From the NCBI GenBank assembly GCA_002786025.1, contig NHNW01000025.1:481884-545883 (forward strand): a DNA stretch of 64,000 bases, in the 5' to 3' direction. Numbering within the stretch: position 1 is the first letter of the stretch; each line of letters opens with the position of its first letter. This document shows positions 21,333-30,845 of this stretch, one piece after another. Both the position numbers and the translations under genes were made by a program. The stretch comes from Zasmidium citrigriseum. Taxonomy: Eukaryota; Ascomycota; Dothideomycetes; Mycosphaerellales; Mycosphaerellaceae. The notes beneath the pieces are model-generated. The model saw only the letters and a list, made by a program, of their open reading frames with translations, had not been told where the DNA came from and searched no databases.

Positions 21333-22493
21333 ATGAAGATCACAAGCGGTATTGTGCTACTGGGCTTTCTTATTCAAGTATCAATTGCTTCTTTGCATAC
21401 CTCATGTCACACATCTACAAATGCCACTCAGGGACGATGCACGGCTCACAATACCTATATGCGAAAGGAATGGTATGATGAGATCTAGCAGAGGCAACGC
21501 AAGTGGACCAATCGCTGACGACGAAGTAGGAGCTGTCTCGATACCACCGAACGTCTCGATTTCATCAATAGCGTCCACTGCCTGATGAACGCCCCGTCCC
21601 AACTTCCCGTCGGAGTGGCACCAGGCGCGCGCTCTCGCTACGATGACTTTACTGCAACACATATCAATTCGAGCTACGTCGTCCACTTCAGCGCAGTTTT
21701 TCTGCCATGGCACCGATACTTCATCTATCTGCTTGAGAAAGCTTTACGAGACGAATGCGGATATAATGGCTATCTTCCCTACGCCAATTGGCCCCTATAC
21801 GCCGGGAATCTAAGCGCCTCATCCCTCTTCGATGGTAGTCCAACAAGCCTGGGCGGTGACGGCTATCTCAACACCAGCAATCCCAACACCCCCAACGGCA
21901 ACTACACCCCTCCCACGGGCTCAGGCGGAGGCTGCGTAACAACCGGCCCCTTCGCCAACACAACCGTCAGCTTCGCCAACATCCGCTTCCCCGGAGGCCT
22001 CTCCACCCTCCCCACCACCGCCCTCTCCTACACCCCACACTGCCTACGCCGCAACCTCAACCCCACCATCCTGCAGAACAGCGCCAACTACACCCAACTA
22101 ACCCGCCTCCTCTCCTCCCCCAACATCACAACCTTCCAATACCTCCTCGACAGCAACATCTACCCCGGCGGCCAAAACATCCCCGACTACGGCATCCACG
22201 CCGGATTTCATGTAGCCGTTGGAGGCGAGATGAATGATTTTTTTGTGTCTCCGGCGGATCCGGCTTTTTGGTTGCATCATGCGATGATTGATCAGCTTTG
22301 GGCGCAGTGGCAGGCGATGGATCCGCCGAATCGACAGTATGCGTTGAATGGGACTAATGTGCTGCTGAATCCCGTTTGGGCGGAGAGGACGACGGTGAAT
22401 ACTGTGCAGGATTTTGGTTATCTTGATGGTTCGCAAAGGATTGGGGATTTGATGGATGTGGGAAAAGGGCCGTTTTGTTATGGGTATGCATGA
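21333..22493 (+). CDS. secreted tyrosinase (type-3 copper oxidase)
   Basis: Exons 21333-21472 and 21530-22493 with a 57-nt intron (GTATGA donor, GCTGACG branch, AAGTAG acceptor); 367 residues. A signal peptide of about 20 residues (KITSGIVLLGFLIQVSIAS) is followed by a Cys-rich start. CuA ligands appear in ATHINSS and in VVHFSAVFLPWHRYF. CuB ligands appear in IHAGFHVAVGG and FWLHHAMIDQLW, so all six histidines are present. The end (GPFCYGYA) matches the usual C-terminal Tyr motif of short fungal tyrosinases that lack a separate lid domain. The enzyme would oxidise phenols outside the cell, for example in melanin or quinone formation. Codon third positions in 21880-22200 are almost all C, unlike 22200-22490, a change of codon style within one exon. 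Confidence 0.88.
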
Positions 22494-23182
22494 GTAAGGC
22501 AGACACAGCTTACCTCTTTTCGTGCAGACAACTATCGACAGACACCAGATCTGCAACGAATGCTCAGACTAATGGCCGGACTTGAAGTCCAACGAAACGC
22601 CATGGGGAGCGAAAGAATTGGTATCCCGGCTTTCGCTGGCTAAAATGTTTGCTCTCCGCACGAGTACTTGTCTCGAAGATTTTGAAGACTCGTCGTAGGC
22701 CCAGAGTTCAGGAAGTCGTTGGGGATCGTTGTGTATGTTTTCAAGACCAAGGTATGGACCAGAAAGCAGGGAAGTGTGGTGACAAATAGTCTCATATGCT
22801 CAGACCATCACGCTGTTCAATCCGGCAAGCGCGACGGGTCACTGCCTCTGAGACTACGTCCACCTCACCTTCCCCTGCTTCTCCCTCGCTCACACAACTT
22901 TACATCTACTCCCAGCACGCTGGATACTGCTCGGAGCCGATCCCCTACGTCTGACAAAGCTTGTGTGTCAGCCTCTGCCCTGTCATCGACTTGTCAAATC
23001 AGGCTCGGAGACAATGGAGACTTTTGTGAATTGGGAAGCTGCTGACAGGAGTGTGCGACGACCGATATACCACATCGGCCAAGATCAATGCCATCAGTCA
23101 TGCGATGCCTTTCTCTTTATCAGATTTCCTCTCATTTCTCATTCTCTCATTTTACCCCCGAGGACTGACTGATTGATTCGAA
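22494..23182. other. intergenic interval
   Basis: 689 bp between two plus-strand genes. The last 120 bp are pyrimidine-rich, as expected of a promoter and leader for the monooxygenase at 23183. Nothing else seen. Confidence 0.5.
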
Positions 23183-25213
23183 ATGTCGGGCTCCGGAAGC
23201 TTGGGCAAAAGGATTTGTATCGTTGGAGCGGGCTCTTCTGGTCTTGTCGCTACCAAGTGTTTCATCGAGGAGGGTTTCGAAGTCACGACTTTCGAGCGCA
23301 ATAGCCATGTCGGTGGGCTATGGCATTACACGACTGATCCCACGCAGACGACTTGCATGCCAGGAACCAAGACCAATGTGTCGAAGCAAGTGGTAAGACT
23401 ATATTACTTCGACAGAGATCAATCTGACATATTCAGACGCCCTTCTCGGACTTCCCGATGTCAGACAGTCAGTACAATCATGTCGACGGTTTTGAATTGA
23501 GCTGACGATCGAAAGGCGTGAAAGAGGTCCATCCAACGTCCAAAGAGCTAGAAGATTACCTCGAGTCTTATGCGGAGCACTTTGATCTCAAAGGTCATGT
23601 CAGATTTTCCACAGAAGTAGTGGGCATCCGAAGAGATGATCTGAGAAATCAATGGCTTGTGACAACGAAATCCAAACATGATCGTGGCTCAACCGAAGAG
23701 ACGCACAGCTTTGATCGAGTTCTAGTATCCACAGGGTATCGCCAAATCTCCCTAAGCCGACTTCCATTCTACTTGTGTGGCTTTCAACAAGCTGATGCCC
23801 ATCAGGCCCCACTCGAAAGCGAATTGGCCCAATCTTCCGGGCAGAGAGGATTTCCAAGGCGAATTTATCCACTCGCAAAACTTCAAAGAACCGACGAAAT
23901 ACGCGGGAAAGACCATCGTCGTCGTGGGCGTCAACTCGACCGCTGCTGATACGATCGACTACCTCCGAGAAGCAGGAGCCAAGAAGATATACGTTTCACA
24001 CCGTCGCTCCATACGAATTGTAAGACTCCAACGATAGAACACCTAGGTTCAAAGCTAACGCTTGAAGATTCCACGAAAGTTCCAAGGGAAAGCCACAGAC
24101 CATGGCCTGACTCGCAGAATCGGCATTATCATGGAATGGATGCGCCTGATCTCGCCTACGCTGTTTGGCTGGTTTCTGGCGAAGTTGATGGCTTCGATGC
24201 AGAACAGTACCTGGCCAGAGTTGCACAAGCATCCTGCGTTCGGTCCAACGAGAGTCGTACCACAACCTCTATCATCCATCCCGAACGTGTCAGACACTGT
24301 TCCAGGAAATCTCATGGAAGGACATGTCGAGTCTGTACAAGCAATTGACCATTTCAGCGGCCCGCATTCGGTGACACTTATCGATGAAATGGTACTAGAA
24401 GGTATCGACACAGTCATTTGCGCAACTGGCACAGCGTTCGATATTTCATCATTGCTACAGCCTGAGGACGACCCAACAAATCCAAAGCTAGCGCCAGAGT
24501 TGTTCCGTCAGATGAAGGTAACGAAGTACTACTCCGATGGCCACCCGCCTGTATGGCTCTATAGGCAGTTCCTCTCGATTAAGCATCCACACTCGCTGGC
24601 ATTCTTGGGTCATCTCATATACCGAGGATCCTGGTTCCCGATCGCTGAGAGGATCTCCATGGCGTTGGCTCAGCTGTGGAAGGGGACCTATCCCATGCCA
24701 TCGCAGAGAGAGGTATGAGACCCATTCTAGCAATCAATTGGATTGGTGGCTGGCGTGCTAACTTCAACCCTTACTGACAGATGGAACGCGACGCGGCGCA
24801 GCACTTCCGCATGCTCATCACCGAACTCAACAAAGGCTTCATCGCCCACTCAGGCTTCACGCACGAATTAGACTACGATCGATACTTCCACAAAGTCGCC
24901 GGGACGGGGCTGTACGAACACATTGGCTGGGGAAGGGAAGGTTGGAAGTTGTGGTGGAATGACTATCCGTTGTATAAGATGATCATGGACGGGCCGGATA
25001 CGCCTTTTGCGATGCGGCTATTTATGACGGAGAGAGGGAGGAAGGCTTGGCCGGGTGCGAGGGAGGCAATGGAGAAGGCGAATAGAGGTAAGTGTGGCTT
25101 TGCTCTAGAGCAGTATGTTTTGATCTTACTGATTCGAGACAGAGGTGGAAGAGCTGGGCGAGAAGTGGAAATTGGAACAGGAGGAAATTAGGAGGAAGCC
25201 GAAGAATTCATGA
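23183..25213 (+). CDS. flavin-containing monooxygenase (FMO type)
   Basis: Seven exons: 23183-23392, 23437-23467, 23516-23735, 23806-24019, 24068-24712, 24781-25087, 25143-25213; 565 residues, every junction in phase. FAD motif GAGSSG lies at the start (ICIVGAGSSGLVATK), then GGLW. The FMO fingerprint FQGEFIHSQNF follows (F-x-G-x3-H-x3-F). A second nucleotide-binding segment VVVGVNSTAAD replaces the usual GxGxSG. CATGTAFDISSL is the late conserved motif. Such enzymes hydroxylate N- or S-containing or other small substrates with NADPH and O2. A cytosolic enzyme with no signal peptide is likely; the substrate is unknown. The NADPH site lacks one glycine compared with relatives, which may affect cofactor use. 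Confidence 0.87.
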
Positions 25214-25740
25214 AGACTAGGGTAAATGGTATAGACGGACTTCGTTATGTTTACTACATGTCGACGTTACAGTGCCTCTGTAGTTGCCATGCCCGGTGTA
25301 CAGGAGTTAAAATTCAAACAGGTATGACACATTCTCCCAATTAGATCGACGTATGCTGACTCCTGCTGCTTCGAAATTGCCATTGGACGAACAATGGCGA
25401 CAGAAAGTTAAGCCAATGTCCTGGTCAAAGAATCGCAGCGCCCAAAAAGCCACGCGCACGTGAGTCCATTCAACAAAGCCCAGACTTCCGGACGACTCTA
25501 TTTCAGGACAAAGGTCTGCCAGAGCCCAATCTCCAGAGCACGCAGACAATGCAGTGAAGGTTTCGCCTGCTTCGCGGAGGAAAAGAGTCTCGAAAGCTCA
25601 CTTCGAACCAGCATCAACACATTCACTCTCCTCAATCCCCTTTTCACCTCCCCGCTTTTCACCTGCCCCAGCACATCCCCCATCCCTTCCATCCTACTTT
25701 CTTTTCCTGCTAGCCGGTCTAGCAACTACACACCAACACC
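25214..25740. promoter_or_regulatory. promoter and CT-rich leader of the coiled-coil gene
   Basis: 527 bp; from about 25610 to the start codon the plus strand is strongly pyrimidine-rich and ends in ACACCAACACC before the ATG. CT-rich leaders of this kind are common before well-expressed genes of filamentous ascomycetes. A similar CACCAACACC context precedes the next gene. Confidence 0.5.
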
Positions 25741-28700
25741 ATGTTCCCGCAACTTCAAGATATGGCCATGGCGGTGATCAACGCCATCACGAACTGGTTC
25801 AGCGAACAGGATCCGGGAGAGTGGTTTAGCCTCGTCGTCCTCCTGGCCGTTGCCTTCGCGCTGGGAAGATCGGGCGTGGATCCTACTCCCACCCGAGCAG
25901 TCCCTTGGAGAAATGGCACCGCTCCCCGACAGGTGCCTGCAGCGACTGTGGCATTGAACGCCCAGTCAAGACAACAGAGAATGAGGGATCGGGCGAGAGA
26001 CCTCGCAAACGAGAATGCGAGACTTCAGCGCCAGGTTCAGGGAACTGCGGCCACCATCGCCAAGGAGGCTGCAAAGTCGAATGACCTCGCTTTGCGCGGG
26101 CGCGAGGAGCAGGCGCAGCGCTACCAGGCTGCGATTAGAGGTATGCGGAGAAGGCATGAGCGCTCGCTCAGCGCTGCCAGGCAAACCGAGCAGAACGCCA
26201 TCAACGCCGCGAACCAGGCGAGGGAGCAAGCTCGCCAGGCCAATGACACCCAGGTCAGTGAGGTGGCAAAGGCGAAGGATCAAGCGCAGAAGGACAGCGC
26301 CGAGCTGCGCAAGAGCGTGCGCGAGGAGAGACTACAGCTCGCTCGTGAGAGGAAAGAGCTGGAAGAGCTCAAGAAGAAGCAGGAGGTGGAGTTCGAGTCC
26401 AAGATGGCGGATCTCAAGAAGCAGAAAGAGAAGATCGATTGGCTCAAGACGCGCGAGTCGGAGCACCACAGGCTGGAGACCGCACTCGATGAAGCTGCTC
26501 GGCGTGAGGAGAGCCTGAGAAGAGAGAACGCTCTTCTTCAGCAGCAGCTCCAGGAGGGCCGGCAAGCTGCAGCACCGCCTACGGCCCCAAGCCCAATCGT
26601 CGCCAACAGCCTGCAGACTGCACTTGACGAGGCTGTAGCACGCGAAGAGGATCTTCGGGGAGAGAATGACCGTCTCAAGGAGGAACTCGCCGAAACAAAA
26701 CAATCCAAAATGGACACGATAGCCGATATCGAGTTCCAGAGGGAGCAGCTGGATCAATACGCTTGGGTAGAGCACCAGAATCACCTGACGAATCGTTTGG
26801 ACAAGGAATACACAAACCGTCTGATCGAGCAGCTCAACGCCCTTGTAGGCTGGCGACATGGCTATCCCATCCGTGAAGAAGCCGAACGGGAGATTTCGAG
26901 GCTTCTTGAGAGAATCACGAGGGCTGAATTTGGAGACGCCGCAGAGCAAGCACAGTATCAGCTGTCTGAAACTCTTACCAACAAAGCGGGCTTCTTTTAC
27001 CGGGCCTGGACTTTGCTTGAAGAGGCCAATCGATCGGCGGCAGAGCAGCAGGCAAAGTTCGAGGCGGAGAGGGTGCAAGAGCTACAGTCGCCGGCAGATG
27101 CTAGAGAGCCTTCAAACAGGGCAGTGTCTACTGCTTTGGTCAGAAGAAATGTCGAGGTTGCGGCGGAGAACCATCAAGAGCAGTCGACAGAGCAGACGCC
27201 CGAGCCAGCGGCTGAGCCGACTCCTGAACTAGCTCCTCAGCCAGCAACCGAGTCTATATCCAATTCGGCGACCGTCCACTTGACTGAGCAATCGCCAGTG
27301 CCAGCTTCGAGCCCTGTTGAATCTACATCGAATGATCCAGTCACCACATTGGCAGCGGATAAAGCAGAGCAGAATGCTGCTGCTGCCCCTACTCAGGCTG
27401 CACCAGAGTCAACAGAAGAAGCATCCGCACAAGCCGAGGTTTCTCCCCCAGAAGGAAATACTCAGACCTCTGCGACCACCGCATCATCTCAGACTGCCCG
27501 AGAGCAGACCGAGCCGGTCACCAGCATTGACGCAGGCAGCGAAGACAGTCCTGATAACGGTAAGCTCCAAGCAATGCTGAACAGACAGAGAGCCGGCGCG
27601 AACGCCCAAGGAACCACGGCTCAACATGAAGCCCCTACATCCACTCCAAGCTCAGAGAGCGTCGATGCAACAGCAGCATCTCAGCAAGCCACTACCGCCG
27701 AGCCCCAACCGCAACCACAAGCTCCTGAGTCAAACCCGGAAGTTCCAGCAACAGAACATAGCAACGCTGAGCAAGAACCTGCGATCGTTGACTCTGAAAT
27801 GACCGAGACGCAGCCGGAAGCCCACGTAGTATCGGAACCGGAGCCAGCAAACGGTTCTCGAACAGATACCGACATGGCAGACAGCGAGATACCACAAGCG
27901 CCACTGCAAGAGGCACAGCCCGAGGCGAACGACGACCAAGGCACTCAGGCAGGCAGCGGAACTACAGAAGCTCCAGTCGCCGAAGGAACTGCAGCTGTCG
28001 AAGAAACTCCAATTGTCGAAGAAATTCCTATCGTCGAAGATGCTGCAGTTGTCCAAGAGGCTCCACTCGTACAAGAGCACCCAGTCATTGAAGAAGCTCC
28101 AGCTATTGGAGAGACCACTATCCAAGCCAGCAATGCAGTCCAACAGCCTCAATTACCAGAGCATGGCATCCAAGCAACAAACGAAGCACAGGATCCTGCC
28201 CCTCGGCCTATTTCGCAGACGACCGACTCGGCGTCCGCGACTGCACCAGCCGCTCATGACAGTCTAAACCCAGTATTTACTGGTGCTAGTCTCTATCTCT
28301 CTCAGCACGCACCAAAGAATGAGGAGGACTTGGAATCTTCAAGCCGAGCCTTTTTCGACCGTCCCAACAGACGCGGACGCAGTGCTAGGCGAGACACACC
28401 TCGACCAGCGCCTGCATCCCAGCCATCGGAGCAGAGTAACACACGAGCAGACTCCAGAGCGAGCACTGCACGATCGACACCTCCCTATTGGCCTTCGCCA
28501 GCTTCGAACAACCAACAGACTGTATCCAGTTCGAACATTGACCAGGGCAACACTACGCAGACCCAGGTTCAGGCGAGTCAGAGCGTGGAATCGTCCCCAA
28601 ACACACAACCAGCTGGGGAGGCTCAAGTACCCGGCGAATCTCAGGTTCCAACGAGCACGACTGAAGGCCAAGTGTCCCATCCGGCGCCTGTAGCTACGGC

Positions 28701-30360
28701 AGGCGCAGGAGCAGCGAGGGACCTTCGAAACAGTACCGAACCATCAAACGATCTACGTCAGATACTACGCGGTCCGGGTATGTCAGGATCAATGTGGTCA
28801 GAGGAGAGCCAGCAGGACCAACAGAACCAGGAGACCACAGCACAATCACAGTCAAGTCCCAACTCGAACCGCGGGAACCGAGGGCGTGGTAACCCGCGCG
28901 GTGGGAACCGTGCACGTGGTCAGAGCCATGAGAACACTCGCACCCCAAGCAGGAATCGAAATGGCAATCCAGCCAGTCGTGAGGCATCTCCTACACCAAA
29001 CAACGACAACAACATCGGTAAGTCCGAAGAGATGAGTAGTCAATCCCAACGGGAGCAAGAACAAGCATCAGCTGAGAACACAGTCGTTGATTCTGGGGTA
29101 CTTCCTACAGAGGTACCACAACAGGAGGAGACTCCTGAGACAGAAGCCGACCAGCATGGTGTTGAGGCTCCTCGAGGATTTGGCAGAGGCAAGAAAGCTG
29201 CTGACCAACATATCCAGTCCAACCTGGAAGCCGCGAGAGCGGGCCGAATGGCTGTGGCAACAGAGGAAACGGTAACAGAGGGCGCGGCGGTAGAGGGCGT
29301 GGCAACAGAGGTCGATGGAATGGACGTGGAGGAGCCCCCATCGCCGCAGCCGCCTGAAGCTGAGCCGGCTCGACCAGAAGAACAAGGCAATGCGATGGAA
29401 CTCAACTCGCCGCCACCTGACATGCCAGACTTTGGCGACTTCCCAACCCCGCCTCCCAGTTCCAACGAAGCCGATTCCGACGAAGAAGACGAAGACGAGG
29501 GCTTCTCACCTGTGGACGATCTCGACATGCTGGGCGAGCGAATCGACAACGGCGAAGATTTGGATCAACCATCCATCGATGCTGATGGCAACAGTCAAGA
29601 CCAGAGAGGAGACGTTGATCAAGATACGGAATCTGACGACGGCTATCCTCCATTTTCTTCTGCAGCTAGCGCACCAGATGAAGACATGGGGGCTGCTGAT
29701 ACAGAACAAGAACGATACGAGCAACAAGTCGTCAACACAGAAGACGAAGCCTCCGATGACGACCTCGAATTCGAAGATGTCAAAGGTCTCCAGACAGCAA
29801 ACGCTCCGGCGTCGTCTGGTGAAATCCAAGACATCCAAGTGCAGATCCCGCAAGATCCTGTCCAAGCACCTGCTCAGCCGCCAGGAGATCCGGACGACAT
29901 GCCCTTACGACCCAAGAGGAAGCAGAACGCTACGGCGACTCCGGTGTCTGGTAACAGCATTGTCAACTTAAACGCACCACCAGAGGCTTCATCTAGTGGT
30001 CCTGATCTACGGCGAGACCATGCCTACCAAGACTGCCGCCAATGTGGAGCGACGAAGGGTGGCAAGCATCAATTCCTCTGCCCACAAGGTAGACACGAGC
30101 ACGAGCGGTATGAAGGCGACAGCGAAGACGAAGATCAGAAGAGCGATGCGGAAGGACCTGCAAGCGAGGATGATGAGCGATGGGATGAGCAAGAGAAAGC
30201 CGATAGGAGGCGGAGAAGACGCAACGTCGCTGCGTCAGACGCACACTTTGAGGAGATGAAGGAGGCAGATAAACGAGAGAAAGAGAGACTGCAACGGCAG
30301 CAGGAGAAGCGCAAAGAATGGGCAAGACGGTTGAAGGAGCAGAAGAACAAGAGGAAGTGA
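25741..30360 (+). CDS. large coiled-coil / disordered protein with membrane-like N-terminus
   Basis: A 4.6-kb stop-free frame, 1,539 residues. A hydrophobic segment (WFSLVVLLAVAFALG, 28-42) may anchor it to a membrane. Residues about 75-320 form a long coiled coil holding a duplicated unit (LETALDEAARREESLRREN and LQTALDEAVAREEDLRGEN, 46 residues apart). A structured-looking patch follows at about 340-440 (LNALVGWRHGYPIREEAE). Then come 600 residues rich in Gln, Pro, Glu, Ala, with Val-Glu repeats near 750-795, and an RG-rich patch near 1040. The C-terminus is acidic with a Cys/His cluster (CRQCGATKGGKHQFLCPQGRH) and a basic helix. No family recognised. A consensus intron at 29018-29217 would give an alternative RGG end of 1,138 residues. 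Confidence 0.75.
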   Translation: MFPQLQDMAMAVINAITNWFSEQDPGEWFSLVVLLAVAFALGRSGVDPTPTRAVPWRNGTAPRQVPAATVALNAQSRQQRMRDRARDLANENARLQRQVQGTAATIAKEAAKSNDLALRGREEQAQRYQAAIRGMRRRHERSLSAARQTEQNAINAANQAREQARQANDTQVSEVAKAKDQAQKDSAELRKSVREERLQLARERKELEELKKKQEVEFESKMADLKKQKEKIDWLKTRESEHHRLETALDEAARREESLRRENALLQQQLQEGRQAAAPPTAPSPIVANSLQTALDEAVAREEDLRGENDRLKEELAETKQSKMDTIADIEFQREQLDQYAWVEHQNHLTNRLDKEYTNRLIEQLNALVGWRHGYPIREEAEREISRLLERITRAEFGDAAEQAQYQLSETLTNKAGFFYRAWTLLEEANRSAAEQQAKFEAERVQELQSPADAREPSNRAVSTALVRRNVEVAAENHQEQSTEQTPEPAAEPTPELAPQPATESISNSATVHLTEQSPVPASSPVESTSNDPVTTLAADKAEQNAAAAPTQAAPESTEEASAQAEVSPPEGNTQTSATTASSQTAREQTEPVTSIDAGSEDSPDNGKLQAMLNRQRAGANAQGTTAQHEAPTSTPSSESVDATAASQQATTAEPQPQPQAPESNPEVPATEHSNAEQEPAIVDSEMTETQPEAHVVSEPEPANGSRTDTDMADSEIPQAPLQEAQPEANDDQGTQAGSGTTEAPVAEGTAAVEETPIVEEIPIVEDAAVVQEAPLVQEHPVIEEAPAIGETTIQASNAVQQPQLPEHGIQATNEAQDPAPRPISQTTDSASATAPAAHDSLNPVFTGASLYLSQHAPKNEEDLESSSRAFFDRPNRRGRSARRDTPRPAPASQPSEQSNTRADSRASTARSTPPYWPSPASNNQQTVSSSNIDQGNTTQTQVQASQSVESSPNTQPAGEAQVPGESQVPTSTTEGQVSHPAPVATAGAGAARDLRNSTEPSNDLRQILRGPGMSGSMWSEESQQDQQNQETTAQSQSSPNSNRGNRGRGNPRGGNRARGQSHENTRTPSRNRNGNPASREASPTPNNDNNIGKSEEMSSQSQREQEQASAENTVVDSGVLPTEVPQQEETPETEADQHGVEAPRGFGRGKKAADQHIQSNLEAARAGRMAVATEETVTEGAAVEGVATEVDGMDVEEPPSPQPPEAEPARPEEQGNAMELNSPPPDMPDFGDFPTPPPSSNEADSDEEDEDEGFSPVDDLDMLGERIDNGEDLDQPSIDADGNSQDQRGDVDQDTESDDGYPPFSSAASAPDEDMGAADTEQERYEQQVVNTEDEASDDDLEFEDVKGLQTANAPASSGEIQDIQVQIPQDPVQAPAQPPGDPDDMPLRPKRKQNATATPVSGNSIVNLNAPPEASSSGPDLRRDHAYQDCRQCGATKGGKHQFLCPQGRHEHERYEGDSEDEDQKSDAEGPASEDDERWDEQEKADRRRRRRNVAASDAHFEEMKEADKREKERLQRQQEKRKEWARRLKEQKNKRK
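29018..29217 (+). other. candidate facultative intron switching the C-terminus
   Basis: A GTAAGT donor at 29018, GCTGACC branch sequence at about 29199-29205 and ATCCAG acceptor ending at 29217 form a textbook fungal intron, 200 nt long. Removing it shifts the frame: the exon then encodes an RGG box (GNRGRGGRGRGNRG) and stops at TGA 29355-29357. Keeping it continues the 1,539-residue frame. A weaker second intron, 29311-29377 (67 nt, GTCGAT donor), would restore the original frame after the RGG box. Confidence 0.5.
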
Positions 30361-30845
30361 TGAAGATGTTGTTTATTCCCCGCGGAAACGCGGATGTCTG
30401 TGCTATTGTTTCGGTATACAGCAGGCTGTAGATATTATAGAGATCGGAGAGACTCCAATCTGAAAGTGCATTCGATCGCGCGAGCCCTCATACGTGACGC
30501 ACCTCTCTCGCAAGTAGTGCCCCTGAATAGCCCTTACTCGACATGCAGTCTTCCACCTCAACCCAAAATACCACACATCTATCCCCGCAAGACTCGAGTC
30601 CCCGTCAATGTCTCAATAGTCAATGCATTGGCATGATCCAATGGCCAATGCGCGGAGAACAGCGAGTGAATCGGGAAAGCTCACCTGAACATTCACTCAA
30701 TTCTCCGCGCCACACGGCTCGGCCCGTTTCACCCGTGACGCACGCACTAATACTTCCTTCCTCCGCCCGCCCACCTCGAACTTCTTCCGACTCAGACACG
30801 CACACCCACCACCGCCGCCGCCGCACCACCACCACCACCAACACC
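30361..30845. promoter_or_regulatory. intergenic and leader of the second coiled-coil gene
   Basis: 485 bp between two head-to-tail genes, with a pyrimidine- and CCACC-rich leader from about 30760. The frame of the next gene is open back to an ATG at 30543, so a 101-residue N-terminal extension is possible but less likely. Confidence 0.5.

Noticed and set aside
22483..22588. Extra 3' exon for the tyrosinase through a GTATGC donor at the last codons
   Set aside because: The unspliced end GPFCYGYA already matches the usual tyrosinase terminus, and the spliced tail looks random.
30543..30845. 101-residue N-terminal extension of the second coiled-coil protein
   Set aside because: The frame is open, but the segment reads like leader sequence and the ATG at 30846 has much better context.
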